A DNA stretch of 23,409 nucleotides from GWB1-38-13 sp964488535 (GCA_964488535.1 CAZAUT010000022.1:1-23409), one strand, 5' to 3'; shown: positions 1-7,576, numbered from the stretch's first letter. The notes: generated from the letters alone by a model not told the origin. Translations and numbers: made by a program.

Positions 1-54
1 CCTTTCAGGCTCCATATTTTACCTGAAAGTGTTGCACTTCGTTTTAGAACCTAA
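1..54 (+). pseudogene. Possible 3' end of a transposase gene, cut by the window edge
   Basis: The first 17 codons read open to a TAA at 52-54 and end in SVALRFRT. The DNA coding for this tail (GTGTTGCACTTCG, 28-40) resembles, from memory, the terminal inverted-repeat region of IS30-family elements, where the transposase tail runs into the repeat. Nothing upstream is visible, so neither family nor reading frame can be confirmed. The alternative is plain intergenic DNA with a chance open frame. Confidence 0.22.
2..29. repeat. Inverted repeat with 8-bp arms
   Basis: CTTTCAGG (2-9) and CCTGAAAG (22-29) form a perfect 8-bp stem around a 12-nt AT-rich loop. It lies within the putative transposase tail and could be part of an element end or a transcription stop. 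No U-tract follows, so a simple intrinsic terminator is not supported. Confidence 0.4.
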
Positions 55-181
55 GTGTCAATATATTTAGGGATTTGAGAATTATTGGTATTTTTACCTT
101 TTGTTGATTTATTAAAAGTCGAAGCGCGCAGATGTTTGAAAGACAGCCTGTCAATTTTAAGAGTGAGGTTCATACAAAATA

Positions 182-190
182 TGTCATAAT
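182..190 (+). promoter_or_regulatory. Extended -10 promoter element for the FAD oxidoreductase
   Basis: TG-T-CATAAT ends 6 nt before the ATG at 197, so transcription would start at or next to the start codon. There is no Shine-Dalgarno sequence. The same arrangement recurs at other genes in the window. Confidence 0.45.
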
Positions 191-196
191 TATCAA

Positions 197-1576
197 ATGC
201 CTGACAATGAAAAAGAAAAATTGTCTGATCGTTATTTCTTCAAAAAAAAGAAAGCAGTATCCGATCTTTTGAAGCTGAAACGCTTTGGGGATGTTTCTTT
301 GAAAAACAAGTATATAACTCATTTTGTCAGAAGGCGAAGAAAGAAAAATAAACTTGATTTACTGTCGTTTGACCGGGTATTGGACGTTAATTGCAAAAAA
401 GGATATGTTGAAGCAGAAGGCCTCACCTCCTTTTTGGATATACTGAACAGGACTTTAGAACAGGGTTATATGCCGGCGGTCGTTCCCGATTACCGCAATA
501 TTACTATCGGAGGGGCAATTTCCGGACTAGGTGTTGAAGCAACAAGTTTCAGATACGGAATGGTTCACGAAAATTTATTACAAGCCGATGTGTTGACAGG
601 GTCCGGAAAGGTGATTGAAGTATCGGAAAAAAAGAATGCCGGCCTGTTCGCGGGTTTAATTAATTCTTTAGGGACACTTGGTTATATAACCCGATGCAAA
701 ATTAAAATTATTCCCGTCAAAAAATATGTCTATGTGAAGTTTAATTATTTTAATGACGTCGGAGAATTTTTCAAATTTATTAACAAAAGAAACGGCAACG
801 TTAATTTTTTAGACGGAATCATATTCGGAAGACATAAACAAGTTGTAATATCGGGCTATTTTTCGGATAAGAAAAAAGGAAAGCTATTTAATATTTATGA
901 AACATCGTGGTTTGATTTTTTACACAATTCAAAGGTTAACGAAACGTATGTTATGTTGAAGGATTATATTTGGAGATGGGATGCGGATGTTTTTTGGGGG
1001 ACAAGAGAGTTGGGCAGACTGGAGAAAATTTTCAAAATTCCCATCTTCCGTAAAACCATATTAAGGCCGGTATTGCGTTCAGACAGACTTCTTAAGCTGC
1101 ATCATTTTCTGGCATATAATTTCGGCCTGCCGAATTTTTTCACCACGTTTTTTGGAAGAAAGGAACAGCTGATACAGGACGTGGGAGTATACCCCGAAAA
1201 GAGTGTAGAGTTTATGAAATGGTTTGATAGGGAAATTGCTTTTTATCCTCTATGGATATGTCCTGTAAAAAGGATACATCCTAAAAAATATTTCCCTCTT
1301 TTTATCTGGAAGGGTGATTTTATAAATGATTTCGGCTTTTATGGATACAAAAAATTAAAAGACGGAACGCCCGCTGGATACTATAACAAAAAACTTGAGA
1401 AAAAATTGAGAAAAATACAAGGAGTTAAGGGACTATACTCGACTTCTTTTTATTCTAAAGACGATTTTTGGAAAGTATATGACCACAAAAGATATCAAAA
1501 AATTAAAAGAAAATACGATCCTGATGGAATTTTCCCAGATCTGTATGAAAAAGCGGTGGGGACAACAACAAAATAG
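197..1576 (+). CDS. FAD-binding oxidoreductase (PCMH-type FAD domain, DHCR24-like)
   Basis: A predicted flavoprotein oxidoreductase of the FAD-linked oxidase superfamily. The FAD-binding core is clear: VPDYRNITIGGAISGLG at residues 96-112, followed by the RYG stretch near 119-121, matches the PP-loop region of PCMH domains (compare DHCR24/DIMINUTO and alditol-oxidase-like proteins). GTLGYIT at 159-165 is the second conserved FAD-contact segment. The C-terminal half, with YPLWICPVK and an Asp/Pro-rich end (YDPDGIFPDLY), fits the substrate domain of DHCR24-like proteins, and 459 aa is near the family length. The N-terminus is very basic with no signal peptide, so it is probably cytosolic. The substrate cannot be read from the sequence. 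The start is supported by a -10 box 6 nt upstream. An unrelated small ORF and pth follow on the same strand. Confidence 0.85.
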   Translation: MPDNEKEKLSDRYFFKKKKAVSDLLKLKRFGDVSLKNKYITHFVRRRRKKNKLDLLSFDRVLDVNCKKGYVEAEGLTSFLDILNRTLEQGYMPAVVPDYRNITIGGAISGLGVEATSFRYGMVHENLLQADVLTGSGKVIEVSEKKNAGLFAGLINSLGTLGYITRCKIKIIPVKKYVYVKFNYFNDVGEFFKFINKRNGNVNFLDGIIFGRHKQVVISGYFSDKKKGKLFNIYETSWFDFLHNSKVNETYVMLKDYIWRWDADVFWGTRELGRLEKIFKIPIFRKTILRPVLRSDRLLKLHHFLAYNFGLPNFFTTFFGRKEQLIQDVGVYPEKSVEFMKWFDREIAFYPLWICPVKRIHPKKYFPLFIWKGDFINDFGFYGYKKLKDGTPAGYYNKKLEKKLRKIQGVKGLYSTSFYSKDDFWKVYDHKRYQKIKRKYDPDGIFPDLYEKAVGTTTK

Positions 1577-1601
1577 ATACTTTTAAGCGTAGAATATAAC
1601 T

Positions 1602-1712
1602 ATGAAATTAATCGCCGGTCTTGGTCCCATATATCTTGCCTTGAAGCTTTTCAATTCTATTCGAATACGCTTGAAGGAGCGGTTTAAGAGGAATTGCATA
1701 TTATTTTTATGA
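1602..1712 (+). CDS. Small ORF overlapping the pth start; its N-terminus mimics Pth
   Basis: A 36-codon frame starts MKLIAGLGP, almost the same as the Pth start MKLIVGLGN, then diverges into a hydrophobic and basic tail. Its TGA overlaps the pth ATG in an ATGA arrangement, the usual sign of translational coupling. A TAGAAT hexamer at 1590-1595 lies 6 nt before its ATG, fitting the leaderless starts seen elsewhere here. It may be the remnant of a duplicated or displaced pth 5' end, a coupled leader peptide, or chance. No SD precedes it. Confidence 0.35.
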   Translation: MKLIAGLGPIYLALKLFNSIRIRLKERFKRNCILFL

Positions 1713-2368
1713 AACTAATTGTAGGATTGGGCAATCTCGGGAAGCGGTATGAAAACACAAGACATAATGTCGGTTTTTTAGTTTTGGAGGAGCTAAAAAA
1801 CAAAATTCAAATATCAAATATCCCCGAAGGGGAACGAGTTCCCTACGGGGCGGGCAAATATCAAAATGACAATTTTAAATTTAAAAATGAAAAAAGGTTT
1901 AAAGCGGAGGTGTTGAAAATGGGGGATGTGATACTTGCCAAACCGCAGACTTTTATGAACAATTCGGGTGTTGCCGTTTCCCTGCTTTATACGTTATACA
2001 AAATACATAATACTGACCTATTTATAATTCATGACGACCTTGATATCAAGCTGGGGGAGTATAAGATCCAGTTTGGAAAGGGGCCGAAAATACACAATGG
2101 ACTTCTTTCGATATACGAGAAGTTGGGAACAAGGGACTTCTGGCATGTAAGGGTGGGGATTGAGAATAGAAATTTAATAAATACCAATGAACACCAATTA
2201 CCAATAAGTAAGCTTAAGACATCCGTCAAAAATACAAAATTCCAATTGAAAAAAAGAATACCCGGTGAAGAATACGTACTGCAGAAATATACGGAGGAAG
2301 AAAAATCTGTATTGGGAAAAACCATAAACGAAGTGGTTGCCGAAATCATCAATTTAGTCAATAATTAA
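1709..2368 (+). CDS. pth: Peptidyl-tRNA hydrolase
   Basis: Cleaves the ester bond of peptidyl-tRNA released from stalled ribosomes so that the tRNA is recycled; a cytosolic housekeeping enzyme. Diagnostic parts are MKLIVGLGNLG at the N-terminus, RHNVGF with catalytic His19, KPQTFMNNSG (79-87), HDDLDIKLG with Asp109, and HNGL with Asn130. A TTG lies in frame five codons upstream, but homology favours the ATG at 1709. At 219 aa it is about 30 residues longer than typical bacterial Pth. The extra length falls in two blocks, residues about 32-60 and about 155-183, both coded by repeat-like DNA. The usual glycine-rich HGGHNG loop reads PKIHNG here. The gene overlaps the upstream small ORF by 4 nt, and the DUF202 gene starts 3 nt after its stop. 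Confidence 0.93.
   Translation: MKLIVGLGNLGKRYENTRHNVGFLVLEELKNKIQISNIPEGERVPYGAGKYQNDNFKFKNEKRFKAEVLKMGDVILAKPQTFMNNSGVAVSLLYTLYKIHNTDLFIIHDDLDIKLGEYKIQFGKGPKIHNGLLSIYEKLGTRDFWHVRVGIENRNLINTNEHQLPISKLKTSVKNTKFQLKKRIPGEEYVLQKYTEEEKSVLGKTINEVVAEIINLVNN
1822..1850. repeat. Nested palindrome inserted in frame within pth
   Basis: CCCCG (1822-1826) pairs with CGGGG (1846-1850), and between them GGGAAC (1830-1835) pairs with GTTCCC (1838-1843) around a 2-nt loop. It encodes residues about 38-48 (PEGERVPYGA) in a part of Pth where ordinary family members have no such sequence. Its GC content contrasts sharply with the surrounding A-rich DNA. It looks like a small REP-type element captured in the coding frame. 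Confidence 0.7.
2176..2198 (+). repeat. Dispersed repeat copy inside pth (second copy at 8165)
   Basis: A 23-nt stretch beginning AATAAATACCAATGAACACC is identical to 8165-8187. Here it encodes NTNEHQ within the extra block of Pth between VRVGIENR and the conserved EYVLQKY. Further partial matches follow (ACCAATAA, and AATTCCAATTG near 2239), so the inserted unit is probably longer than the exact match. Confidence 0.75.
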
Positions 2369-2371
2369 CCG

Positions 2372-2626
2372 ATGGCAGAAATCATCGATAACCATTACTC
2401 ACGGCACCGAACAGAACTTGCAAACGAAAGGACATTTTTGGCGTATATCAGAACCGCGCTTACAATGTTTGTTGCGGGAGTATCTTTCCTGGAATTTTTT
2501 GAAAGCAAAATCCTGGAGATTGTCGGGTTTATATTTATTTTCGGTTCAGGAGCCCTCTCGGTTGCCGGAATTCTTCGTCTGCGCTTCTTTGCTCTTCATA
2601 TTAAAAAAGTATCGGAGGGTAATTAA
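2372..2626 (+). CDS. DUF202-family small membrane protein (YidH-like)
   Basis: An 84-aa integral membrane protein. ELANERTFLAYIRTALTMF at residues 15-33 matches the DUF202 signature (NERT-F-LA-RT), which leads into the first membrane helix. A second hydrophobic helix spans about residues 43-66, and the tail is short and basic. The molecular role of DUF202 proteins is not established. It begins 3 nt after the pth stop and has no SD, so it is probably co-transcribed with pth. Confidence 0.85.
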   Translation: MAEIIDNHYSRHRTELANERTFLAYIRTALTMFVAGVSFLEFFESKILEIVGFIFIFGSGALSVAGILRLRFFALHIKKVSEGN

Positions 2627-2642
2627 TAGTATTACTTCAAGC

Positions 2643-2651
2643 TGGTATAAT
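2643..2651 (+). promoter_or_regulatory. Extended -10 promoter (TGG-TATAAT)
   Basis: A perfect TATAAT at 2646-2651 preceded by TGG lies 11 nt before the ATG at 2663, with no clear -35 box. It would give a transcript beginning within a few nucleotides of the start codon. Confidence 0.55.
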
Positions 2652-2662
2652 GGTTTTGCCAT

Positions 2663-2983
2663 ATGGCAAAACAACAAAGCTTCATACAAATATCGGATGT
2701 TTTGAGGACGCTCAAATCCGACGAGGATAAGAATAGCTTGTCTTCGGAATTCTCCAAAGATAAATATATCTCTCAGGAGTTTCAGAAGTATGCTTATGAA
2801 TTGGCAAAAGAACTTGGTGATCTGAAAAATAAATCGCTTTACATGAGGCTTGCGAAAAATACACCGAGAGCACTTCTGGAAAACGCAAGGAACTTTGTCA
2901 AGGACGCTTATGAAGTAAAAAGCAAAGCAAAGCTGTTTATGTGGAGGCTTTCGCAATTGAAAAAGGTGAAAGTCGACAGACAA
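2663..2983 (+). CDS. Unknown conserved-looking protein, 3' end broken by repeat array and scaffold gap
   Basis: 107 codons are readable before the gap. The protein is helical and charged, with SDVLRTLKSDEDKNSL near the start, the block LAKNTPRALLENARNFVKDA, and a basic end KAKLFMWRLSQLKK. I do not recognise a family. Reading through the gap in this frame is an artefact. If the gap holds whole 75-bp units, the frame continues EERKP and stops at TAG (3099-3101), giving about 112 aa. The ancestral end is probably the last array copy, which in the matching frame reads MWRLSQLKRAKVDI and stops at TAA (3231-3233), one nucleotide before the downstream alkyltransferase ATG. So the gene's terminus seems to have been tandemly duplicated. 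A good extended -10 box precedes the start. Confidence 0.6.
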
Positions 2984-3228
2984 NNNNNNNNNNNNNNNNN
3001 NNNNNNNNNNNNNNNNNNNNNNNNNNNNNNNNNNNNNNNNNNNNNNNNNNNNNNNNNNNNNNNNNNNNNNNNNNNNNNNNNNNGAGGAGCGCAAGCCTTA
3101 GCTGAGAACTCTTATGTGGAGGCTTTCGCAATTGAAAAAGGTGAAAGTCGACAGACAAGAGGAGCGCAAGCCTTAGCTGAGAACTCTTATGTGGAGGCTT
3201 TCGCAATTGAAAAGAGCGAAAGTCGACA
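2937..3228 (+). repeat. 75-bp tandem repeat array derived from a gene's 3' end
   Basis: The unit is 75 bp. A full copy spans 3084-3158, a near-complete variant copy 3159-3228, and a partial copy (2937-2983) lies at the end of the upstream gene, with the gap in between. Each unit carries an ATG (3114, 3189) in the same frame as the gene's MWRLSQLKK end. The 3114 copy runs 20 codons to TAG. The last copy diverges (AAAAGAGCG instead of AAAAAGGTG). Copy number is unknown because the assembly broke here. Confidence 0.85.
2984..3083. other. Scaffold gap of exactly 100 N
   Basis: A run of 100 Ns, a conventional placeholder of unknown true length. It falls inside the tandem array, which explains the assembly break. 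Any ORF read across it is unreliable. Confidence 0.98.
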
Positions 3229-3234
3229 TTTAAT

Positions 3235-3609
3235 ATGAAAAATAAAAATACAGTAAAAGAAGTATATAAGATTATTAAAAAGATTCCCTTCGGCAAAGTT
3301 GTTACTTATGCGCAAATATCGAAAGCAGTACAAATAACTATGGGTGGTAACAATCTGCCTGAGGGGAAATATCCGATTAACCCAAGACATGTCGGATATC
3401 TTCTTCATAACAATCCGGATCCAAAGACAATTCCCTGCCACCGTGTTGTTGACAGAAACGGAAATCCCGCACGAAATTATAAATTCGGCGGAATTAAGGG
3501 GCAAAAAGAAAAATTAATTTCGGAAGGAGTTAAACTGCATAAAGGAAGAGTTGTCAAAGAGTATTTTGCCAAAGGAGGATTTTTTGCTCAACAACAGGAA
3601 GAGTCTTAA
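3235..3609 (+). CDS. O6-alkylguanine-DNA alkyltransferase domain protein (MGMT/Ogt-like)
   Basis: A DNA repair protein of the Ogt/MGMT superfamily, expected to transfer alkyl groups from O6-alkylguanine to its own cysteine. The helix-turn-helix start IPFGKVVTYAQISKAV (17-32), NPRHVGYLLHNNPDP (49-63), and the active-site motif IPCHRVV with Cys68 are present, so it is not an alkyltransferase-like (ATL) protein in which Cys is replaced. At 124 aa it consists of the DNA-binding domain only, lacking the N-terminal domain of E. coli Ada/Ogt. A short insertion (GGNNLPEGKYPI) precedes the recognition helix. The ATG follows the TAA of the last array copy by one nucleotide, so it was probably translationally linked to the upstream gene. 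No SD. Confidence 0.85.
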   Translation: MKNKNTVKEVYKIIKKIPFGKVVTYAQISKAVQITMGGNNLPEGKYPINPRHVGYLLHNNPDPKTIPCHRVVDRNGNPARNYKFGGIKGQKEKLISEGVKLHKGRVVKEYFAKGGFFAQQQEES

Positions 3610-3713
3610 CGCCAATATTGTTAATGAAAACTTTCCGGTAACTGAGGCTCGGAATATTTTCAACCGTGAATATATGTCTGGACTCTTTTGTTTAAATGGA
3701 TTAATCTTAATCG

Positions 3714-4268
3714 ATGATACAAAAAGACGGATTTAATAGATTTATCGGTGTTGTCGTACTTCTTGTAATTCTTACACTTGCCAAAAGCTGGTTCAATTAT
3801 TCCTTCGCCTTTGTCTGGCTTGGTGTTCTAACAGGTTATTATTTTCCCTTTCTTGACTATGTTTTTTATGCTTATATAATCCGGCCGGATGCGGAGGTTT
3901 CAAGGAATATAAGAAGTAAAATATCCGCAGGAAATCTGGTTTCTCTTCGGAAGAATAAGGAGCTTATTTCTTTTATCGAAGCACAAGCTTCAAAATTTGA
4001 AAAATTTACCATACATACAGCTTATTTTCAGGTGGTTTTCGTTATTGTGACTTTCTTCATACTTTCTTCAAGCACAAGTTTTTTTGGCAGGGGAATGGTA
4101 TACGGGATTTTTCTCGCACTTTTTGCTGAACAGACGTTAGCCTTTTTGAGGACGAAGAATATCAACAGGTGGTTTGCCGATACTCCGTTTTTATTGGATT
4201 ATCATCAAACGAAGGTATATCTGTATGCGAATGCTTTTGTACTTCTTATTTTTACGATTATGCTTTAA
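3714..4268 (+). CDS. Unknown integral membrane protein, about four transmembrane helices
   Basis: 184 aa, family not recognised. Hydrophobic segments lie at about residues 10-25, 29-52, 103-118 and 126-142, with another at the C-terminus (about 168-184). Between the second and third is a charged cytosolic-like stretch (about 58-95) containing RSKISAGNLVSLRKNKELI. There is no signal peptide cleavage site and no catalytic motif I can identify. It lies 104 nt after the alkyltransferase and before the glycan operon, on the same strand. No SD precedes the ATG. Confidence 0.65.
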   Translation: MIQKDGFNRFIGVVVLLVILTLAKSWFNYSFAFVWLGVLTGYYFPFLDYVFYAYIIRPDAEVSRNIRSKISAGNLVSLRKNKELISFIEAQASKFEKFTIHTAYFQVVFVIVTFFILSSSTSFFGRGMVYGIFLALFAEQTLAFLRTKNINRWFADTPFLLDYHQTKVYLYANAFVLLIFTIML

Positions 4269-4381
4269 CCTTCCGGCAAAAAAACTTCTTTAGCAATCTT
4301 TTGAAGGGTGGTGTAAGAAAGATCACATAATAATTATTCCCCAGGTTACATAATGAGGTTTGTACCAGTTATCAATTGTGT

Positions 4382-6640
4382 ATGATCGCATACAAACAAG
4401 CGGAGGAAAAAGAAAAATCCTCTAAAACTAAGATCGTTTTTGTCGGGACATATCCCCCGACACAGGAGGGTATTTCAACATTTAACTATGATTTAATATC
4501 ATCGATTGATGTTCTGGCGAGGGATCGGCTGCAATTGTCTGTTTGTGCGGTCGATTTGAAAAACACAAGTCCATATTATTTCGACAGAAGAGTCGAATGG
4601 GAGATAGACCAGACTTCTTTGGCAACATACATTCAGGCTGCAAAGATGATTAATAATGATCCCAGCGTGGAATGTGTGATTATTCAGCATGAATATGGGA
4701 TATACGGCGGGATGTGGGGGAAATACCTGACAATTTTTATGGAAATACTGAAAGCACCGGTAATTACAATACTCCATACCGTTTTGGAATCCCATCCGAT
4801 TAAGTCACAGATATTTGAAGCGGTAACAAGAGAAATTCTGGAAAACTCCAATGCGGTTGTTGTCTTAAGCAAAAAGTCTTTAGAGCTTATACAGGAGAAA
4901 TATAAAAATTTACTGGTGTTTGGAGGTGTTGGAAAAAAACTGCTTCGGTTTATTGAACACGGAATTCATCCAGTTGAATTCATTTTGCCTTTACAGACAA
5001 AATCCGAGCTGAGACTTGAAGGAAAAACGGTACTTACTACATTCGGTCTTCTTTCACCGAATAAAGGAATAGAATACCTGATAAATGCACTGCCGTTGGT
5101 GGTCAGAAACAACCCCCGGGTGATTTACCAGCTTTTGGGTCAGACACACCCTGTTGTGCGAAAGAGAGAGGGTGAGCGTTATAGAATGCGACTTCTTGAT
5201 CTTGTCAAAAAACTCAAAATTAAAAACCATGTTTTTTTTCGGGACGAGTTTTTACACAAGGATGAATTAATAAAATCGCTTTTGGCGACAGACCTTTATA
5301 TAGCTACTTCATTAAACGAGAATCAGTCGGTAAGCGGAACTTTATCGTTTGCACTGGGGGCCGGCAGGGCCGTTATTTCGACTGAATTTATACAGTCGAA
5401 AGAAATTGTGGGAAAAAATACAGGCGTATTGGTACCGATAAAAGATTCGGATGCGTTTGCCGGGGCGATAAATAAAGTTTTAAAAGATCCGCAAAAACTT
5501 TACAAAATGCATCGAAACGCGTACATCCAAACAAGATCAATGCTCTGGACGAATATCGCTTACAAATATCTTGAATTGGTCGAAAATCTTATACAAAAAA
5601 ATATAATTTTGCCCGAAATTGACCTAAGGTATTTCAGAAAAATGACAAACAAAGCAATGCTGCAGTTTGCAGTGTATGATATTCCCGATAAAAATTCCGG
5701 ATATACGCTGGACGATAATGCGCGTGCCCTTATTGTTACTTCATGGATTATCGAATCCTATTATAAGAACACTACCGTTCACAGAATGCTTTTGAAACAC
5801 CTTAACTTTATTGAAATATCCCTGTCAGGCAATAGCGGACATGTAAATTATTTCGATCATAATTTTTCACCAACTTCACAAAATCAAAATGAAGATATTG
5901 AGGAATCGCTTGGCCGTGCAGTCTGGGCATTGAGCGAAGTGTTTTTGAATAAAAAACTGTCTGCCGTTGTAAAAAACATGGCCAAAAGGCTTCTAAAAAA
6001 AATATTAACCGAAGCTTTTATGGTTACAAACATCCGATCAAAAGCCTTTGTCATTAAAGCATATTCAAAATTATGGCCGGCAGGAATTGACGGGGGGTAT
6101 GATGTTAATTATGAAAAATTTGCCAACGATCTTTTGGAAGCTTTACGTTCTCATAAAAAGAGAAATTGGAACTGGTTTGAAGATAAATTAACTTATAATA
6201 ATGGAATTTTACCCGAAGCGTTGTTTCATGCTTATAAAACTACCGGAAAAAAAGATTTTCTGAAAGCAGCCAGAATTTCTTTGGCGTTTCTTGTGCGAAA
6301 AACATTTATGGGCGGTGTTTATGTCCCTATTGGACAAAAGGGATGGTTGGTCAGGGGAAGGAAAAGAAATTTCTACGATCAGCAGCCGGAAGACGTTGGC
6401 TCAATGGTTTTGGCGTTGTTGACAGCTTATGAAGTAACCGGTCAGGAAAAGTACAGATTGTTTGCCAAACAGGCATTTTCATTCTTTTTGGGAAATAACC
6501 TGAAAGGCATACCTTTGTACAACTATAAAACAGGAGGGGTTCACGATGCACTTACTCCATTAGGTGTAAATAAAAACCAGGGAGCTGAGGCACTTGTCAG
6601 CTACCTTTTGGCGAGAATAAAAATAGAAAGGTACTGGTGA
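4382..6640 (+). CDS. GT4-type glycosyltransferase fused to a C-terminal alpha-helical (toroid-like) domain
   Basis: A two-domain enzyme of about 752 aa. The N-terminal GT-B part (about 15-400) starts KIVFVGTYPPTQEGIS and has the second Rossmann half at VLTTFGLLSPNKGIEYL, then the donor-site region QSVSGTLSFALGAGRAVIS. In this branch the usual second Glu of the GT4 EX7E motif is replaced by Phe. The C-terminal domain (about 415-752) contains SGYTLDDNARALIVTSW and repeated helical hairpins, as in GT4 proteins that carry an (alpha/alpha)-barrel-like extension. It likely transfers a hexose from a nucleotide sugar; donor and acceptor are unknown. No transmembrane segment or signal peptide. The TTG two codons upstream is less likely than the ATG at 4382. 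The GH130-type gene starts 3 nt after its stop, so the two form an operon. Confidence 0.82.
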   Translation: MIAYKQAEEKEKSSKTKIVFVGTYPPTQEGISTFNYDLISSIDVLARDRLQLSVCAVDLKNTSPYYFDRRVEWEIDQTSLATYIQAAKMINNDPSVECVIIQHEYGIYGGMWGKYLTIFMEILKAPVITILHTVLESHPIKSQIFEAVTREILENSNAVVVLSKKSLELIQEKYKNLLVFGGVGKKLLRFIEHGIHPVEFILPLQTKSELRLEGKTVLTTFGLLSPNKGIEYLINALPLVVRNNPRVIYQLLGQTHPVVRKREGERYRMRLLDLVKKLKIKNHVFFRDEFLHKDELIKSLLATDLYIATSLNENQSVSGTLSFALGAGRAVISTEFIQSKEIVGKNTGVLVPIKDSDAFAGAINKVLKDPQKLYKMHRNAYIQTRSMLWTNIAYKYLELVENLIQKNIILPEIDLRYFRKMTNKAMLQFAVYDIPDKNSGYTLDDNARALIVTSWIIESYYKNTTVHRMLLKHLNFIEISLSGNSGHVNYFDHNFSPTSQNQNEDIEESLGRAVWALSEVFLNKKLSAVVKNMAKRLLKKILTEAFMVTNIRSKAFVIKAYSKLWPAGIDGGYDVNYEKFANDLLEALRSHKKRNWNWFEDKLTYNNGILPEALFHAYKTTGKKDFLKAARISLAFLVRKTFMGGVYVPIGQKGWLVRGRKRNFYDQQPEDVGSMVLALLTAYEVTGQEKYRLFAKQAFSFFLGNNLKGIPLYNYKTGGVHDALTPLGVNKNQGAEALVSYLLARIKIERYW

Positions 6641-6643
6641 TGT

Positions 6644-7576
6644 ATGGACCTAAAACTTGAAATAAACAGGGTTTTTCCTTCAGACAGCCCGCCACGATTT
6701 AACGTCGCAGCCTGGGAGAAGGCCGAACGCGATCATGTTATTTTGGTTGGGCGTGAAGTCAATGAACCCGGAAGTCCGGGGCTTCCGGATAAAGGGAAAC
6801 TGGTGCTTTTCGAAATTGACAGAAAAAACCGGATCACGCACGAAAGGGTTTTGTGGGAGCCGATCGGTAATAATCTATACCTTGAGGACCCGAGGGCCTT
6901 GGTGAACAGAAATGGCAGCGTTACTGTCGGGATGACTGCAGTAATAAAAACCGAGGATGGCTTCAGTCCCTATCCGGCTTATGTTAATATCCGATCGGGT
7001 TCGACATGGAGTGGAATGCTGCCCCCACTTTGTTTTATACATGCTTTCGGACCGGGAAAGAATCTCACCCCGGTTAAAAAGAATAAGTTTCTTGTAAGAC
7101 CCGAAAGAGAGGATTACAATCACAGACTTCTTTTTTTCGATATAACCGACGACGACCCGCGGTCTTCATACGACATAAACTTTCCGGAAAATCTCGAATG
7201 GGGATTGTGGCGCATTGGAACGGCCATGCCTCCGTTATGGGTGGGGAAGACCTCGGCTCTTTTTATTATTCATGGGATAACAATCCAGGATGGAAAGTAC
7301 ATATATACGATCGGACGGGCAAAACTATTTAAGAAGAAGGGAAAATACCAGGCGGAGGTATTTCCAAAACCGTTTATTTCACCCGATACGTTCAGATCGG
7401 CGGACGGATTTCCGGAACGGGAGCTTCACCCTGAACTCAGGAAAGTTGTTTATGCCTGCGGAGGAGTTATCAGAAAAAAGGAACCTGAATACCTTTACCT
7501 TTATGTTAACGTCGGGGATACGGCTACATATGAAGTTAAAATACTTCTTTCCGATCTGCAGAAGGGATTATTTTGA
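6644..7576 (+). CDS. GH130-type beta-mannoside phosphorylase/hydrolase-like protein
   Basis: A 310-aa five-bladed beta-propeller-like protein. YLEDPRALVNRNGSVTVGMT (79-98) matches the conserved EDPR segment of GH130, and HVILVGREVN plus the alternating strands fit the propeller. GH130 enzymes are mostly phosphorylases or hydrolases acting on beta-mannosides. Here the specificity, and even activity, is not proven by the sequence. No signal peptide, so cytosolic. It starts 3 nt after the GT4 stop with no SD of its own, implying coupled expression. The pairing suggests joint synthesis and trimming of a mannose-containing glycan. A related GH43/GH68-type propeller is the main alternative. Confidence 0.75.
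   Translation: MDLKLEINRVFPSDSPPRFNVAAWEKAERDHVILVGREVNEPGSPGLPDKGKLVLFEIDRKNRITHERVLWEPIGNNLYLEDPRALVNRNGSVTVGMTAVIKTEDGFSPYPAYVNIRSGSTWSGMLPPLCFIHAFGPGKNLTPVKKNKFLVRPEREDYNHRLLFFDITDDDPRSSYDINFPENLEWGLWRIGTAMPPLWVGKTSALFIIHGITIQDGKYIYTIGRAKLFKKKGKYQAEVFPKPFISPDTFRSADGFPERELHPELRKVVYACGGVIRKKEPEYLYLYVNVGDTATYEVKILLSDLQKGLF

Noticed and set aside
2937..3228. CRISPR-like alternation of conserved and intervening segments in the 75-bp array
   Set aside because: The intervening segments are identical between copies, so there are no unique spacers; the unit is a plain tandem duplicate of a gene end.
2663..3238. A 191-aa protein read through the gap with repeats GAQALAENSYVEAFAIEK
   Set aside because: The frame after the 100-N gap differs from the frame of the pre-gap copy of the same repeat, so the fusion depends only on the arbitrary gap length.
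3551..3736. Small ORF between the alkyltransferase and the membrane protein
   Set aside because: It overlaps both genes out of frame, has no SD or -10 support and no protein-like pattern.
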